This document shows, in pieces, positions 10,968 to 23,038 of a stretch of 64,000 nt of DNA (position 1 is the first letter of the stretch; each line of letters opens with the position of its first letter). The DNA is taken from contig OY783205.1 of NCBI GenBank assembly GCA_963678705.1, forward strand, positions 8,742,001 through 8,806,000, read 5' to 3'. This DNA is from Panorpa germanica. Taxonomy: Eukaryota > Arthropoda > Insecta > Mecoptera > Panorpidae. A program made the translations under genes and the position numbers. The notes below the pieces were generated by a model. The model saw only the letters and a list, made by a program, of their open reading frames with translations. It was not told where the DNA came from and ran no database searches.

Positions 10968-12708
10968 TTATGCAAGAATTTCAAAGTTTAATTTGATTAG
11001 CTTCGATACTGGTCGTTTATAAATGCCAAGAGCGGTTTTTAATGTAAAAACACGAACATGACCGTCAGGACCTGGATGAGTTTCCTGGACACGTGCCAAT
11101 GGCCATTCGAATGGTGAAATATTATTATCCTTTATCCATACAAGGTCATCCAATTTTAAATTGTCAGAGACGGATTGCCATTTGTGTCGTTGGTGTAGAG
11201 TATTGAGATATTGTCGGATTCATCTATTTGCAAAATCCTGTCTAATTTGTTTGATTAATTCCCAACGCTGTAAATGATTTGGGTTTCTATTTAACAGAAT
11301 TTCCTCAGGAGGAAGACATAATGACGAACCAATAAGAAAGTGACTAGGAAGATAAGGGATGTGGATCATCTGGTGATGCAGGCAAATGTACTAAAAGGCG
11401 ACTGTTTATAATTGCTTCTATTCTGGCAAAAATTGTTGTGAGTTCTTCAAATGTAAATGGTCGTGTACCAATTACTCGATGGAGATGATATTTGGCACTT
11501 TTAACTCCACTTTCCTAGAGTCCACCAAAATTTGGACTGTGAGGAGGGTTAAAATGCCATTTAACCCCTCTAATGAAGACTTAATTTGCACACATGTTCT
11601 GACTTCTTTTAAATATCGGTTTGCACCAATGAAAACTGCCGCAATCAGTATAAATATCAAAGCATAGGCCTCGTCGTGATGTTAACCGATCGAATGATGC
11701 GAGAAATGAGTCAGTAGAGATTCCAGAAGTAACTTCGAGGTGAACAGCTTTTGTGGACATACATATAAAAAGACACAAATATGCTTTTGATATATGAGCA
11801 TTTAGAATGCGAGGTTCTTTAATGGAAAAGGGTCCAGCAAAATCAATACCAACATGTAAAAATGGTCGATGGTATGTGACTCTAGCAGCGGGTAAGTCAC
11901 CCATGACAGGAGTAGATGTAGTTGCTCGTAATTTTGTGCAAATAGTGCATAGTCGTAAGACTTGTCGAATTTTACTTCTGGCGGATATTATCCAGAATTT
12001 AGATCGTAGAAGATAATGTAACGTATTGAGCCCCACATGTAAATATAGTTTCTGGTAATGTAATATTAGTAAGTTCGTTAAATGATTATGCTTTTTCAAT
12101 AGATATGGGTGTTTTGCTGCAGAGGTTAACTCTGAATTTTCGAGACGTCCGCCGACAACTAATAGCCATTGTGATCGAGACATGGAGATAGAGAGATTAA
12201 TATGGTGCGGAATTGACGACTGAGCTTAATATTTCTAATATCATCACTAAAATGATCCTGTTGTGCTAAGCGAATAATAAATATCTCTGCGGCAAGTAAT
12301 TCTGTGAACGTTGGTGGACCAAAGGCGACGTTAACATTATGACCTGGCATTATTAGTGACCTAAAACGCTTACTGTAAGCTACAATACGAAGTAATTTAC
12401 AATAATTTGACTGGTTTTCCAGTAGAGTTAAGAATACATTTGACACAAGTTTGTCCGTACACAGATTTGAACTGATTTTTACTTGTTTAAGCTCAGGCAA
12501 TGTTAGTTCGGTATTATGTTGTCCAACAAAGTTTATGTGGTGGGACCTTCAGCCATGACATCACAACGGAAGAATCAGTAAAGGCGTATACTTGAATATT
12601 ATTCAATTTTTTCATTAGAATGTTATGTACATGAAGAAGCAATTTTGTTAAAAAAACTGCACCAAGAAGTTCTAAAAATATTTGTTGCCCATCGAGTAGA
12701 CGAGATCT
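10968..12708 (-). pseudogene. U3 Pao-B pol fragment
   Basis: Alpha haplogroup, very close to U2. The zinc/linker region (12159-12500) is separated from the core (11581-12183) by the same lost base near the AATAGCC sequence at 12160. The C-terminal domain is interrupted near 11220 (TCA for the Trp-Ile region) and by an indel near 11350. Confidence 0.85.
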
Positions 12709-12763
12709 GTTCGGCTCCTATATCTATACAATGAAAATACGTTGATTCTAGGAACAACCCAGC

Positions 12764-13983
12764 TCACATATGTAGTCGAGAATTTTTGTCTCGATAAACA
12801 GCTGGCATTACTTGAACGCCTTTAAGATATTTTACATTGACAGCGCCATTATTTTGCAAGGAATTCTCACTAACACCTTGCTTCTCATTAGAAATGGCAT
12901 TGACAACAAGTTTATTATTCGCTAATAAAACGTTGTGGTAAGCACTACTACTTTCTGAATTATTTGCAAAGATGTCACTACTTATCCAAGTTCTACTTAG
13001 GGAAGCAGTGTTGTCAAGTGGAAGAGAAGTGGTCTTATAAAAATTACCACCAGTAGATATAACTTGCCTTTTAATATTGCCATCATTTATTTGCTTTTGA
13101 AAAGGATCCATTCCAAATACATCCACGTTAAAGTCTGAAACTGCATGTTCTTGCGGAAATAATTGGTTTGAAATTGGATGACTTATCGTTGAAATTGGAT
13201 CAACTACAGGCGGAGTATTACCACTCCAATCAACTTGTCTTTTAAATACTGCATCATATTTTGGAAAACGAACAATTAAAGGAGAAGAATCATCTTCTAA
13301 ATTTGATTGAGATATATTTAAAAGATGACACTTCCTTTTAGTAAGTTTATTTCTTCCTACAATTGGAACTAATGGAGGCATATCTGAAAACTGTCGACAT
13401 TCGTGTAATTGATATCAGTTTGCATTGCATATTCTCCATCTTTTCCTTGTTCTTCAAAACAAAAATTTCCATCTACAATCAACTCTGATGGAGTCTTAGT
13501 ATTTGAGACTTCGTTACATTCCAAAATATTGTCGCCAGGATCATTGTTAGCAAATTCAATTTCTCTTTCTATGTTTAGTATTTTAGTAATTTCTTTACTT
13601 TTATTTCCTAAAGATTTATCAGTATTATTTTCCATTTCAATCGTAATTGTTGACGAATTTGATTGATTCCTAATATGCGGTGAAGAAATCTCTGAACTAT
13701 AGTTCAATTTACCAAAAGACTGTTCATTTTCAACTAATTTCAAACAAGTTTCGTTTTGAATTTCATCGTTTTCTTAAAGATTAGTTACATATTCTACAAG
13801 TCCTGAATCTTTGTCGTTTAATATTTCAGTATTAAAAATTCTTTTTGATTTATTACTACCAACTTTTCGAGTGGTATTCCCTTGAGCTTTCGAATATATT
13901 TTTGAAGATTGTTGCCCGATTTTTGTAAAAGGTTCAGTAATACTTTCTTTCTCATTTGAATTATGTTTAATTTAAAGTATACA
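12764..13983 (-). pseudogene. U3 ORFa, one-base deletion
   Basis: Two open pieces, 13743-13369 and 13381-12764, join at a one-base loss in an A-run near 13386, where the intact copies read SFSDMPPL. The rest is intact, and the upstream Arg codon is CGA, not TGA. The outer end (13790-13983) resembles haplogroup A neighbours and the inner part B, so a conversion edge may lie there. Confidence 0.7.
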
Positions 13984-15735
13984 TTATGCAAGAATTTCTA
14001 AATTTAATTTGATTAGCTTCGATAGTGGTCGTTTATAAATGCCATGAGCGGTTTTTAATGTAACAACACGAACATGACCGTCAGGACCTGGATGAGTTTC
14101 CTGGACACGTGCCAATGACCATTCGAATGGTGAAATATTAGTATTTTTTATTCATACAAGGTCATCCAATTTTAAATTGTCAGAGACGGATTGCCATTTG
14201 TGTCGTTGGTGTAGAGTATTGAGATATTCTCAGATCCATCTATTTGAAAAATCCTGTCTAATTTGTTTGATTAATTCCCAACGCTGTAAATGATTTGGGT
14301 TTCTATTTAACAGAATTTCCTCAGGAGGAAGACATAATGACGAACCAATAAGAAAGTGACTAGGAGATAAGGGATGTGGATCATCTGGTGATGCAGGCAA
14401 ATGTACTAAAAGGCGACTGTTCATAATTGCTTCTATTCTGGCAAAAATTGTTGTAAGTTCTTCAAATGTAAGTGGTCGTGTACCAATTACTCGTTCGAGA
14501 TGATATTTGGCACTTTTAACTCCACTTTCCAAGAGTCCACCAAAATTTGGACTGTGAGGAGGGTTAAAATGCCATTTAACCCCTCTAATGAAGACTTAAT
14601 TTGCACACATGTTTTGACTTCTTTTAAATATCGGTTTGTACCAATGAAAACTGCCGTAATCAGTATAAATATCAGAGCATAGGCCTCGTGGTGATGTAAA
14701 CCGATCGAATGATGCGAGAAATGAGTCAGTAGAGATTCCAGAAGTAACTTCGAGGTGAACACCTTTTGTGGACATACCTATAAAAAGACACAAATATGCT
14801 TTTGATATATGAGCATTTCGGATGCGAGGTTCTTTAATGGAAAAGGGTCCAGCAAAATCAATACCAACATGTAAAAATGGTCGATGGTATGTGACTCTAG
14901 CAGCTGGTAAGTCACCCATGACAGGAGTAGATGTAGTTGCTCGTAATTTTGTGCAAATAGTGCATAGTCGTAAGACTTGTCGAATTTTACTTCTGGCGGA
15001 TATTATCCAGAATTTAGATCGTAAAAGATAATGTACCGTATTGAGCCCCACATGTAAATATAGTTTATGGTAATGTAATATTAGTAAGTTCGTTAAATGG
15101 TTATGCTTTGGCAATAGATATGGGTGTTTTGCTGCAGAGGTTAACTCTGATTTTCGAGACGTCCGCCGACAACTAATAGCCCATTGTGATCGAGACTTGG
15201 AGATAGCGAGATTAATATGGTGCGGAATTGACGACCGAGCTTGATATTTTTAATATTATCACTAAAATGATCCTGTTTTGCTAAGCGAATAATAAATATC
15301 TCTGCGGCAAGTAATTCTGTGAACGTTGGTGGACCAAAGGCGACGTTAACATCATGACATGGCATTATTAGTGACCTAAAACGCTTACTGTAAGCTACAA
15401 TACTAAGCTAATTCTAAGCTAATTTCCAATAATTTGACTGGTTCTCCAGTAGAGTTAAGAATACATTTGACACAAGTTTGTCCGTACACAGATTTGAACT
15501 GATTTTTACTTGTTTAAGCTCAGGCAATGTTAGTTCGGTATTATGTTGTCCAACAAAGTTTATGTGGTGGGACCATCAGCAATGAAATCACAACGGAAGA
15601 ATCAGTAAAGGCGTATACTTGAATATTATTCAATTTTGGCATTAGAATGTTATGTACATGAAGAAGCAATTTTGTTAAAAAAACTGCACCAAAAAGTTCT
15701 AAAAATATTTGTTGCCCATCGAGTAGACGAGATCT
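13984..15735 (-). pseudogene. U4 Pao-B pol fragment
   Basis: Beta haplogroup: YTDYG at the second Asp, TTG (Leu) where Trp preceded the catalytic Glu, and a tandem duplication of CTAAGCTAATT at about 15402-15425 in the linker. The C-terminal part has a TGA near 14230. The core is open from 15114 to 14596. Near-identical segments occur in U6 and U7. Confidence 0.85.
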
Positions 15736-15790
15736 GTTCGGCTCCTATATCTATACAATGAAAATACGTTGATTCTAGGAACAACCCAGC

Positions 15791-17010
15791 TCACATTTGT
15801 AGTCGAGAATTTTTGTATCGATAAACAACTGGCATTACTTGAACGCCGTCAAGATATTTTACATTGACAGCGCCATTATTTTGCAAGGAATTCTCACTAA
15901 CACCTTGCTTCTCATTAGAAATGGCATTGACAACAGGTTTATTATTCGCTAATAAAACGTTGTGGAAAGCACTACTACTTTCTAAATTATTTGCAAAGAT
16001 GTCACTACTTATCCAAGTTCTACTTAGGAAAGCAGTGTTGTCAAGTGGAAGAAAAGTGGACTTATAAAAATTACCACCAGTAGATATAACTTGCCTTTTA
16101 ATATTGCCATCATTTATTTGCTTTTGAAAAGGATCCATTCCAAATATATCCACGTAAAGTCTGAAACTGCATGTTCTTGCGGAAATAATTGGTTTGAAAT
16201 TGGATGACTTATCGTTGAAATTGGATCAACTACAGGCGAAGTATTACCACTCTAATCAACTTGTCTTTTAAATACTGCATCATATTTTAAAAAACAAACA
16301 ATTAAAGGAAAAGAATCATCTTCTAAATTTGATTGAGATTTATTTAAAAGATGACACTTCCTTTTTGTAAGTTTATTTTTTTCTACAATTGGAACTAATG
16401 GAGGCATATCTGAAAAACTGTCGACATTCGTGTAATTGATATCAGTTTGCATTGCATATTCTCCATCTTTTCCTTGTTCTTCAAAACTAAAATTTCCATC
16501 TTCAATCAACTCTGATTGAGTCTTAGTATTTGAGAATTTGTTATATTCCAAAATATTGTCGCCAGGATCATTGTTAGCAGATTCAATTTCTCTTTCTATG
16601 TTTAGTATTTTAATAATTTCTTTACTTTCATTTCCTAAAGATTTATCAGTATTATTTTCCATTTCAATCGTAATTGTTGACGAATTTGATTGATTCCTAA
16701 TATGCAGTGAAGAAATCTCTGAACTATAGTTTAATTTACCAAAAGACTGTTCATTTTCAACTAATTTCAAACAAGTTTCGTTTTGAATTTCATCGTTTTC
16801 TTAAAGATTAGTTACATATTCTACAAGTCCTGAATCTTTGTCGTTTAATATTTCAGTATTAAAAATTCTTTTTGATTTATTACTACCAACTTTTCGAGTG
16901 GTATTCCCTTGAGCTTTCGAATATATTTTTGAAGATTGTTGCCCGATTTTTGTAAAAGGTTCAGTAATACTTTCTTTCTCATTTGAATTATGTTTAATTT
17001 AAAGTATACA
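15791..17010 (-). pseudogene. U4 ORFa, nonsense plus frameshift
   Basis: Haplogroup A. The N-terminal part is open from 16770 to 16252 and ends at TAG replacing the Trp of the DWSGN motif. A one-base loss near 16154 then shifts the frame, leaving a separate C-terminal open segment 16153-15791. Local replacements (FLKYD, VCF) are shared with U5. Confidence 0.7.
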
Positions 17011-18735
17011 TTATGCAAGAATTTCTAAATTTAATTTGATTAGCTTCGATACTGATCGTTTATAAATGCCATGAGCGGTTTTTAATGTAACAACACGAAC
17101 ATGACCGTCAGGACCTGGATGAGTTTCCTGGACACGTGCCAATGGCCATTCGAATGGTGAAATATTATTATCCTTTATCCATACAAGGTCATCCAATTTT
17201 AAATTGTTAGAGACGGAGTGCCATTTGTGTCGTTGGTGTAGAGTATTGAGATATTGTCGGATCCATCTATTTGCAAAATCATGTCTTATTTGTTTGATTA
17301 ATTCCCAGCGCTGTAAATGATTTGGGTTGCTATTTAACAGAATTTCCTCAGGAGGAAGACATAATGACGAACCAATAAGAAAGTGACTAGGAGATAAGGG
17401 ATGTGGATCATCTGGTGATGCAGGCAAATGTACTAAAAGGCGACTGTTCATAATTGCTTCTATTCTGGCAAAAATTGTTGTGAGTTCTTCAAATGTAAAT
17501 GGTCGTGTACCAATTACTCGATGGAGATAATATTTGGCACTTTTACCTCCACTTTCCTAGAGTCCACCAAAATTTGGACTGTGAAGAGGGTTAAAATGCC
17601 ATTTAACCCCTCTAATGAAGACTTAATTTGCACACATGTTCTGACTTCTTTTAAATATCGGTTTGCACCAATGAAAACTGCCGCAATCAGTATAAATATC
17701 AGAGCATAGGCCTCGTCGTGATGTAAACCGATCGAATGATGCGAGAAATGAGTCAGTAGAGATTTTAGAAGTAACTTCAAGGTGAACAGCTTTTGTGGAC
17801 ATACATGTAAAAAGACACAAATATGCTTTTGATATATGAGCATTTAAAATGCGAGGTTCTTTAATGGAAAAGGGTCCAGCAAAATCAATACTAACATGTA
17901 AAAATGGTCGATGGTATGTGACTCTAGCAGCTGGTAAGTCACCCATGACAGGAGTAGATGTAGTTGCTCGTAATTTTGTGCAAATAAAGCATAGTCGTAA
18001 GACTTGTCGAATTTTACTTCTGGCGGATATTATCCAGAATTTAGATCGTAGAAGATAATGTAACGTATTGAGCCCCACATGTAAATATAGTTTCTGGTAA
18101 TGTAATATTAGTAAGTTCGTTAAATGATTATGCTTTTTCAATAGATATGGGTGTTTTGCTGCAGAGGTTAACTCTGAATTTTCGAGACGTCCGCCGACAA
18201 CTAATAGCCATTGTGAGACATGGAGATAGAGAGATTAATAAGGTGCGGAATTGACGACCGAGCTTGATATTTCTAATATCATCACTAAAATGATCCTGTT
18301 GTGCTAAGCGAATAATAAATCTCTCTGCGACAAAGTAATTCTGTGAACGTTGGTGGACCAAAGGCGACGTTAACATCATGACCTGGCATTATTTGTGACA
18401 ATAATTAATATAATTAAAATAATTTACAATAATTTGACTGGTTTTCCAGTAGAGTTAAGAATACATTTGACACAAGTTTGTCCGTACACAGATTTGAACT
18501 GATTTTTACTTGTTTAAGCTCAGGCAATGTTAGTTCGGTATTATGTTGTCCAACAAAGTTTATGTGGTGGGACCTTCAGCCATGACATCACAACGGAAGA
18601 ATCAGTAAAGGCGTATACTTGAATATTATTCAATTTTGGCATTAGAATGTTATGTACATGAAGAAGCAATTTTGTTAAAAAAACTGCACTAAGAAGTTCT
18701 AAAAATATTTGTTGCCCATCGAGTAGACGAGATCT
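17011..18735 (-). pseudogene. U5 Pao-B pol fragment
   Basis: Alpha haplogroup. The C-terminal domain is intact from 17451 to 17011 and the core from 18141 to 17623. The linker is more damaged than elsewhere: a 3-base loss near 18215, an extra base near 18332, and replaced AT-rich sequence at about 18398-18425 where other units encode the YSKRFRS segment. Confidence 0.85.
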
Positions 18736-18790
18736 GTTCGGCTCCTATATCTATACAATGAAAATACGTTGATTCTAGGAACAACCCAGC

Positions 18791-20010
18791 TCACATTTGT
18801 AGTCGAGAATTTTTGTATCGATAAACAACTGGCATTACTTGAACGCTTTCAAGATATTTTACATTGACAGCGCCATTATTTTGCAAGGAATTCTCACTAA
18901 CACCTTGCTTCTCATTAGAAATGGCATTGACAACAGGTTTATTATTCGCTAATAAAACGTTGTGGTAAGCACTACTACTTTCTAAATTATTTGCAAAGAT
19001 GTCACTACTTATCCAAGTTCTACTTAGGAAAGCAGTGTTGTCAAGTGGAAGAAAAGTGGACTTATAAAAATTACCACCAGTAGATATAACTTGCCTTTTA
19101 ATATTGCCATCATTTATTTGCTTTTGAAAAGGATCCATTCCAAATATATTCACGTAAAGTCTGAAACTGCATGTTCTTGCGGAAATAATTGGTTTGAAAT
19201 TGGATGACTTATCGTTGAAATTGGATCAACTACAGGCGAAGTATTACCACTCTAATCAACTTGTCTTTTAAATACTGCATCATATTTTAAAAAACAAACA
19301 ATTAAAGGAAAAGAATCATCTTCTAAATTTGATTGAGATTTATTTAAAAGATGACACTTCCTTTTTGTAAGTTTATTTTTTTCTACAATTGGAACTAATG
19401 GAGGCATATCTGAAAAACTGTCGACATTCGTGTAATTGATATCAGTTTGCATTGCATATTCTCCATCTTTTCCTTGTTCTTCAAAACTAAAATTTCCATC
19501 TTCAATCAACTCTGATTGAGTCTTAGTATTTGAGAATTTGTTATATTCCAAAATATTGTCGCCAGGATCATTGTTAGCAGATTCAATTTCTCTTTCTATG
19601 TTTAGTATTTTAATAATTTCTTTACTTTCATTTCCTAAAGATTTATCAGTATTATTTTCCATTTCAATCGTAATTGTTGACGAATTTAATTGATTCCTAA
19701 TATGCGGTAAAGAAATCTCAGAACTATAGTTCAATTTACTAAAAGACTGTTCATTTTCAACTAATTTCAAACAAGTTTCGTTTTGAATTTCATCGTTTTC
19801 TTGAAGATTAGTTACATTTTCTACAAGTCCTGAATCTTTGTCGTCTAATATTTCAGTATTAAGATTTCTTTTTGATTTATGACTACCAACTTTTCGAGTG
19901 GTATTCCCCTGAGCTTTCGAATATATTTTTGAAGATTGTTGCCCGATTTTTGGATAAGGTTCACTAATACTTTCTTTCTCATTTGAATTATGTTTAATTT
20001 GAAGTATACA
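18791..20010 (-). pseudogene. U5 ORFa, nonsense plus frameshift
   Basis: Haplogroup A and almost the same as U4, with the same TAG at the DWSGN Trp (about 19255) and the same one-base loss near 19154. The first open part is 19770-19252. The outermost 250 bp (19690-20010) instead match U6, which marks a recombination edge within the unit. Confidence 0.7.
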
Positions 20011-21762
20011 TTATGCAAGAATTTTAAAATTTATTTTAATTAGCTTCGATAGTGGTCGTTTATAAATGCCATGAGCGGTTTTTAATGTAACAACACGAAC
20101 ATGACCGTCAGGACCTGGATGAGTTTCCTGGACACGTGCCAATGACCATTCGAATGGTGAAATATTAGTATTCTTTATTCATACAAGGTCATCCAATTTT
20201 AAATTGTCAGAGACGGATTGCCATTTGTGTCGTTGGTGTAGAGTATTGAGATATTCTCAGATCCATCTATTTGAAAAATCCTGTCTAATTTGTTTGATTA
20301 ATTCCCAACGCTGTAAATGATTTGGGTTTCTATTTAACAGAATTTCCTCAGGAGGAAGACATAATGACGAACCAATAAGAAAGTGACTAGGAGATAAGGG
20401 ATGTGGATCATCTGGTGATGCAGGCAAATGTACTAAAAGGCGACTGTTCATAATTGCTTCTATTCTGGCAAAAATTGTTGTAAGTTCTTCAAATGTAAGT
20501 GGTCGTGTACCAATTACTCGTTCGAGATGATATTTGGCACTTTTAACTCCACTTTCCAAGAGTCCACCAAAATTTGGACTGTGAGGAGGGTTAAAATGCC
20601 ATTTAACCCCTCTAATGAAGACTTAATTTGCACACATGTTTTGACTTCTTTTAAATATCGGTTTGTACCAATGAAAACTGCCGTAATCAGTATAAATATC
20701 AGAGCATAGGCCTCGTGGTGATGTAAACCGATCGAATGATGCGAGAAATGAGTCAGTAGAGATTTTAGAAGTAACTTCGAGGTGAACACCTTTTGTGGAC
20801 ATACCTATAAAAAGACACAAATATGCTTTTGATATATGAGCATTTCGAATGCGAGGTTGTACAATGGAAAAGGGTCCAGCAAAATCAATACCAACATGTA
20901 AAAATGGTCGATAATATGTGACTCTAGCAGCTGGTAAGTCACCCATGACAGGAGTAGATGTAGTTGCTCGTAATTTTGTGCAAATAGTGCATAGTCGTAA
21001 GACTTGTCGAATTTTACTTCTGGCGGATATTATCCAGAATTTAGATCGTAAAAGATAATGTACCGTATTGAGCCCCACATGTAAATATAGTTTATGGTAA
21101 TGTAATATTAGTAAGTTCGTTAAATGGTTATGCTTTGGCAATAGATATGGGTGTTTTGCTGCAGAGGTTAACTCTGATTTTCGAGACGTCCGCCGACAAC
21201 TAATAGCCCATTGTGATCGAGACTTGGAGATAGCGAGATTAATATGGTGCGGAATTGACGACCGAGCTTGATATTTTTAATATTATCACTAAAATGATCC
21301 TGTTTTGCTAAGCGAATAATAAATATCTCTGCGGCAAGTAATTCTGTGAACGTTGGTGGACCAAAGGCGACGTTAACATCATGACATGGCATTATTAGTG
21401 ACCTAAAACGCTTACTGTAAGCTACAATACTAAGCTAATTCTAAGCTAATTTCCAATAATTTAAATGGTTTTCCAGTAGAGTTAAGAATACATTTGACAC
21501 AAGTTTGTCCATACACAGATTTGAACTGATTTTTACTTGTTTACGCTCAGGCAATGTTAATTCGGTATTATGTTGTCCAACAAAGTCTATGTGGTGGGAC
21601 CTTCAGCCATGACAACACAATGGAAGAATCAGTAAAGGCGTATACTTGAATATTATTCAATTTTGGCATTAGAATGTTATGTACATGAAGAAGCAATTTT
21701 GTTAAAAAAACTGCACCAAGAAGTTCTAAAAATATTTGTTGCCCATCGAGTAGACGAGATCT
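20011..21762 (-). pseudogene. U6 Pao-B pol fragment
   Basis: Beta haplogroup, with the CTAAGCTAATT duplication at about 21429-21450. The core is open from 21141 to 20623. It differs from U4 and U7 by small patches, for example FSIVQPR in place of FSIKEPR near 20865 and a Tyr for His near 20910. Confidence 0.85.
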
Positions 21763-21817
21763 GTTCGGCTCCTATATCTATACAATGAAAATACGTTGAT
21801 TCTAGGAACAACCCAGC

Positions 21818-23038
21818 TCACATTTGTAGTCGAGAATTTTTGTCTCGATAAACAACTGGCATTACTTGAACGCCTTCAAGATATTTTACATTGACAGCGC
21901 CATTATTTTGCAAGGAATTCTCACTAACACCTTGCTTCTCATTACAAATGGCATTGACAACAGGTTTATTATTCGCTAATAAAACGTTGTGATAAGCACT
22001 ACTACTTTTTGAATTATTTGCAAAGATGTCACTACCTCTCCAAGTTCTACTTAGGGAAGCAGTGTGGTCAAGTGGAAGAGAAGTGGACTTATAAAAATTA
22101 CCACCAGTAGATATAACTTGCCTTTTAATATTGCCATCATTTATTTGCGTTTGAAAAGGATCCATTCCAAATACATCCACGTTAAAGTCTGAAACTGCAT
22201 GTTCTTGCGGAAATAATTGGTTTGAAATTGAATGACTTATCGTTGAAATTGCTTCAACTACAGGCGGAGTATTACCACTCCAATCAACTTGTCTTTTAAA
22301 TACTGCATCATATTTTGGAAAACGAACAATTAAAGGAGAAGAATCATCTTCTAAATTTGATTGAGATATATTTAAAAGATGACACTTCCTTTTAGTAAGT
22401 TTATTTCTTCCTACAATTGGAACTAATGGAGGCATATCTGAAAAACTGTCAACATTCGTGTAATTGATATCAGTTTGCATTGCATATTCTCCATCTTTTC
22501 CTTGTTCTTCAAAACAAAAATTTCCATCTACAATCAACTCTGATGGAGTCTTAGTATTTGAGACTTCGTTACATTCCAAAATATTGTCGCCAGGATCATT
22601 GTTAGCAGATTCAATTTCTCTTTCTATGTTTAGTATTTTAGTAATTTCTTTACTTTCATTTCCTAAAGATTTATCAGTATTATTTTCCATTTCAATCGTA
22701 ATTGTTGACGAATTTAATTGATTCCTAATATGCGGTGAAGAAATCTCAGAACTATAGTTCAATTTACTAAAAGACTGTTCATTTTCAACTAATTTCAAAC
22801 AAGTTTCGTTTTGAATTTCATCGTTTTCTTGAAGATTAGTTACATTTTCTACAAGTCCTGAATCTTTGTCGTCTAATATTTCAGTATTAAGATTTCTTTT
22901 TGATTTATTACTACCAACTTTTCGAGTGGTATTCCCCTGAGCTTTCGAATATATTTTTGAAGATTGTTGCCCGATTTTTGGATAAGGTTCACTAATACTT
23001 TCTTTCTCATTTGAATTATGTTTAATTTGAAGTATACA
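21818..23038 (-). CDS. U6 ORFa, intact unrecognised open frame (406 codons)
   Basis: I do not recognise this protein. The frame is open from just after the pol stop (TAA 23039-23041) to TGA at 21818, and it is the same frame as the upstream pol C-terminus. There is no ATG in the first 80 codons; the first ATG is in the IEMENNTDKS region. The N-terminal half is rich in Asn, Ser, Glu and Lys and looks disordered and acidic. A basic LTKRKCHLL patch precedes a more ordered-looking stretch (LIVRFPKYDAVFKRQVDWSG). I see no signal peptide, membrane segment, zinc motif or capsid-like domain. The frame ends CTACAAAT|GTGAGC, which fits a 5' splice donor, so it may be a captured host exon. Haplogroup B. 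Confidence 0.55.
   Translation of the reverse strand, partial: CILQIKHNSNEKESISEPYPKIGQQSSKIYSKAQGNTTRKVGSNKSKRNLNTEILDDKDSGLVENVTNLQENDEIQNETCLKLVENEQSFSKLNYSSEISSPHIRNQLNSSTITIEMENNTDKSLGNESKEITKILNIEREIESANNDPGDNILECNEVSNTKTPSELIVDGNFCFEEQGKDGEYAMQTDINYTNVDSFSDMPPLVPIVGRNKLTKRKCHLLNISQSNLEDDSSPLIVRFPKYDAVFKRQVDWSGNTPPVVEAISTISHSISNQLFPQEHAVSDFNVDVFGMDPFQTQINDGNIKRQVISTGGNFYKSTSLPLDHTASLSRTWRGSDIFANNSKSSSAYHNVLLANNKPVVNAICNEKQGVSENSLQNNGAVNVKYLEGVQVMPVVYRDKNSRLQM

Noticed and set aside
13409-13666. An 85-codon plus-strand open frame recurring in the array (also near 22464, 28508, 31513, 40543, 59095 and 62111)
   Set aside because: It is the reverse strand of ORFa. It recurs only because the unit recurs and has no independent signals.
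21818-23038. ORFa as a retroviral-type envelope gene downstream of pol
   Set aside because: There is no signal peptide, membrane anchor or cysteine pattern, and the edge unit shows pol followed directly by the polypurine tract and LTR.
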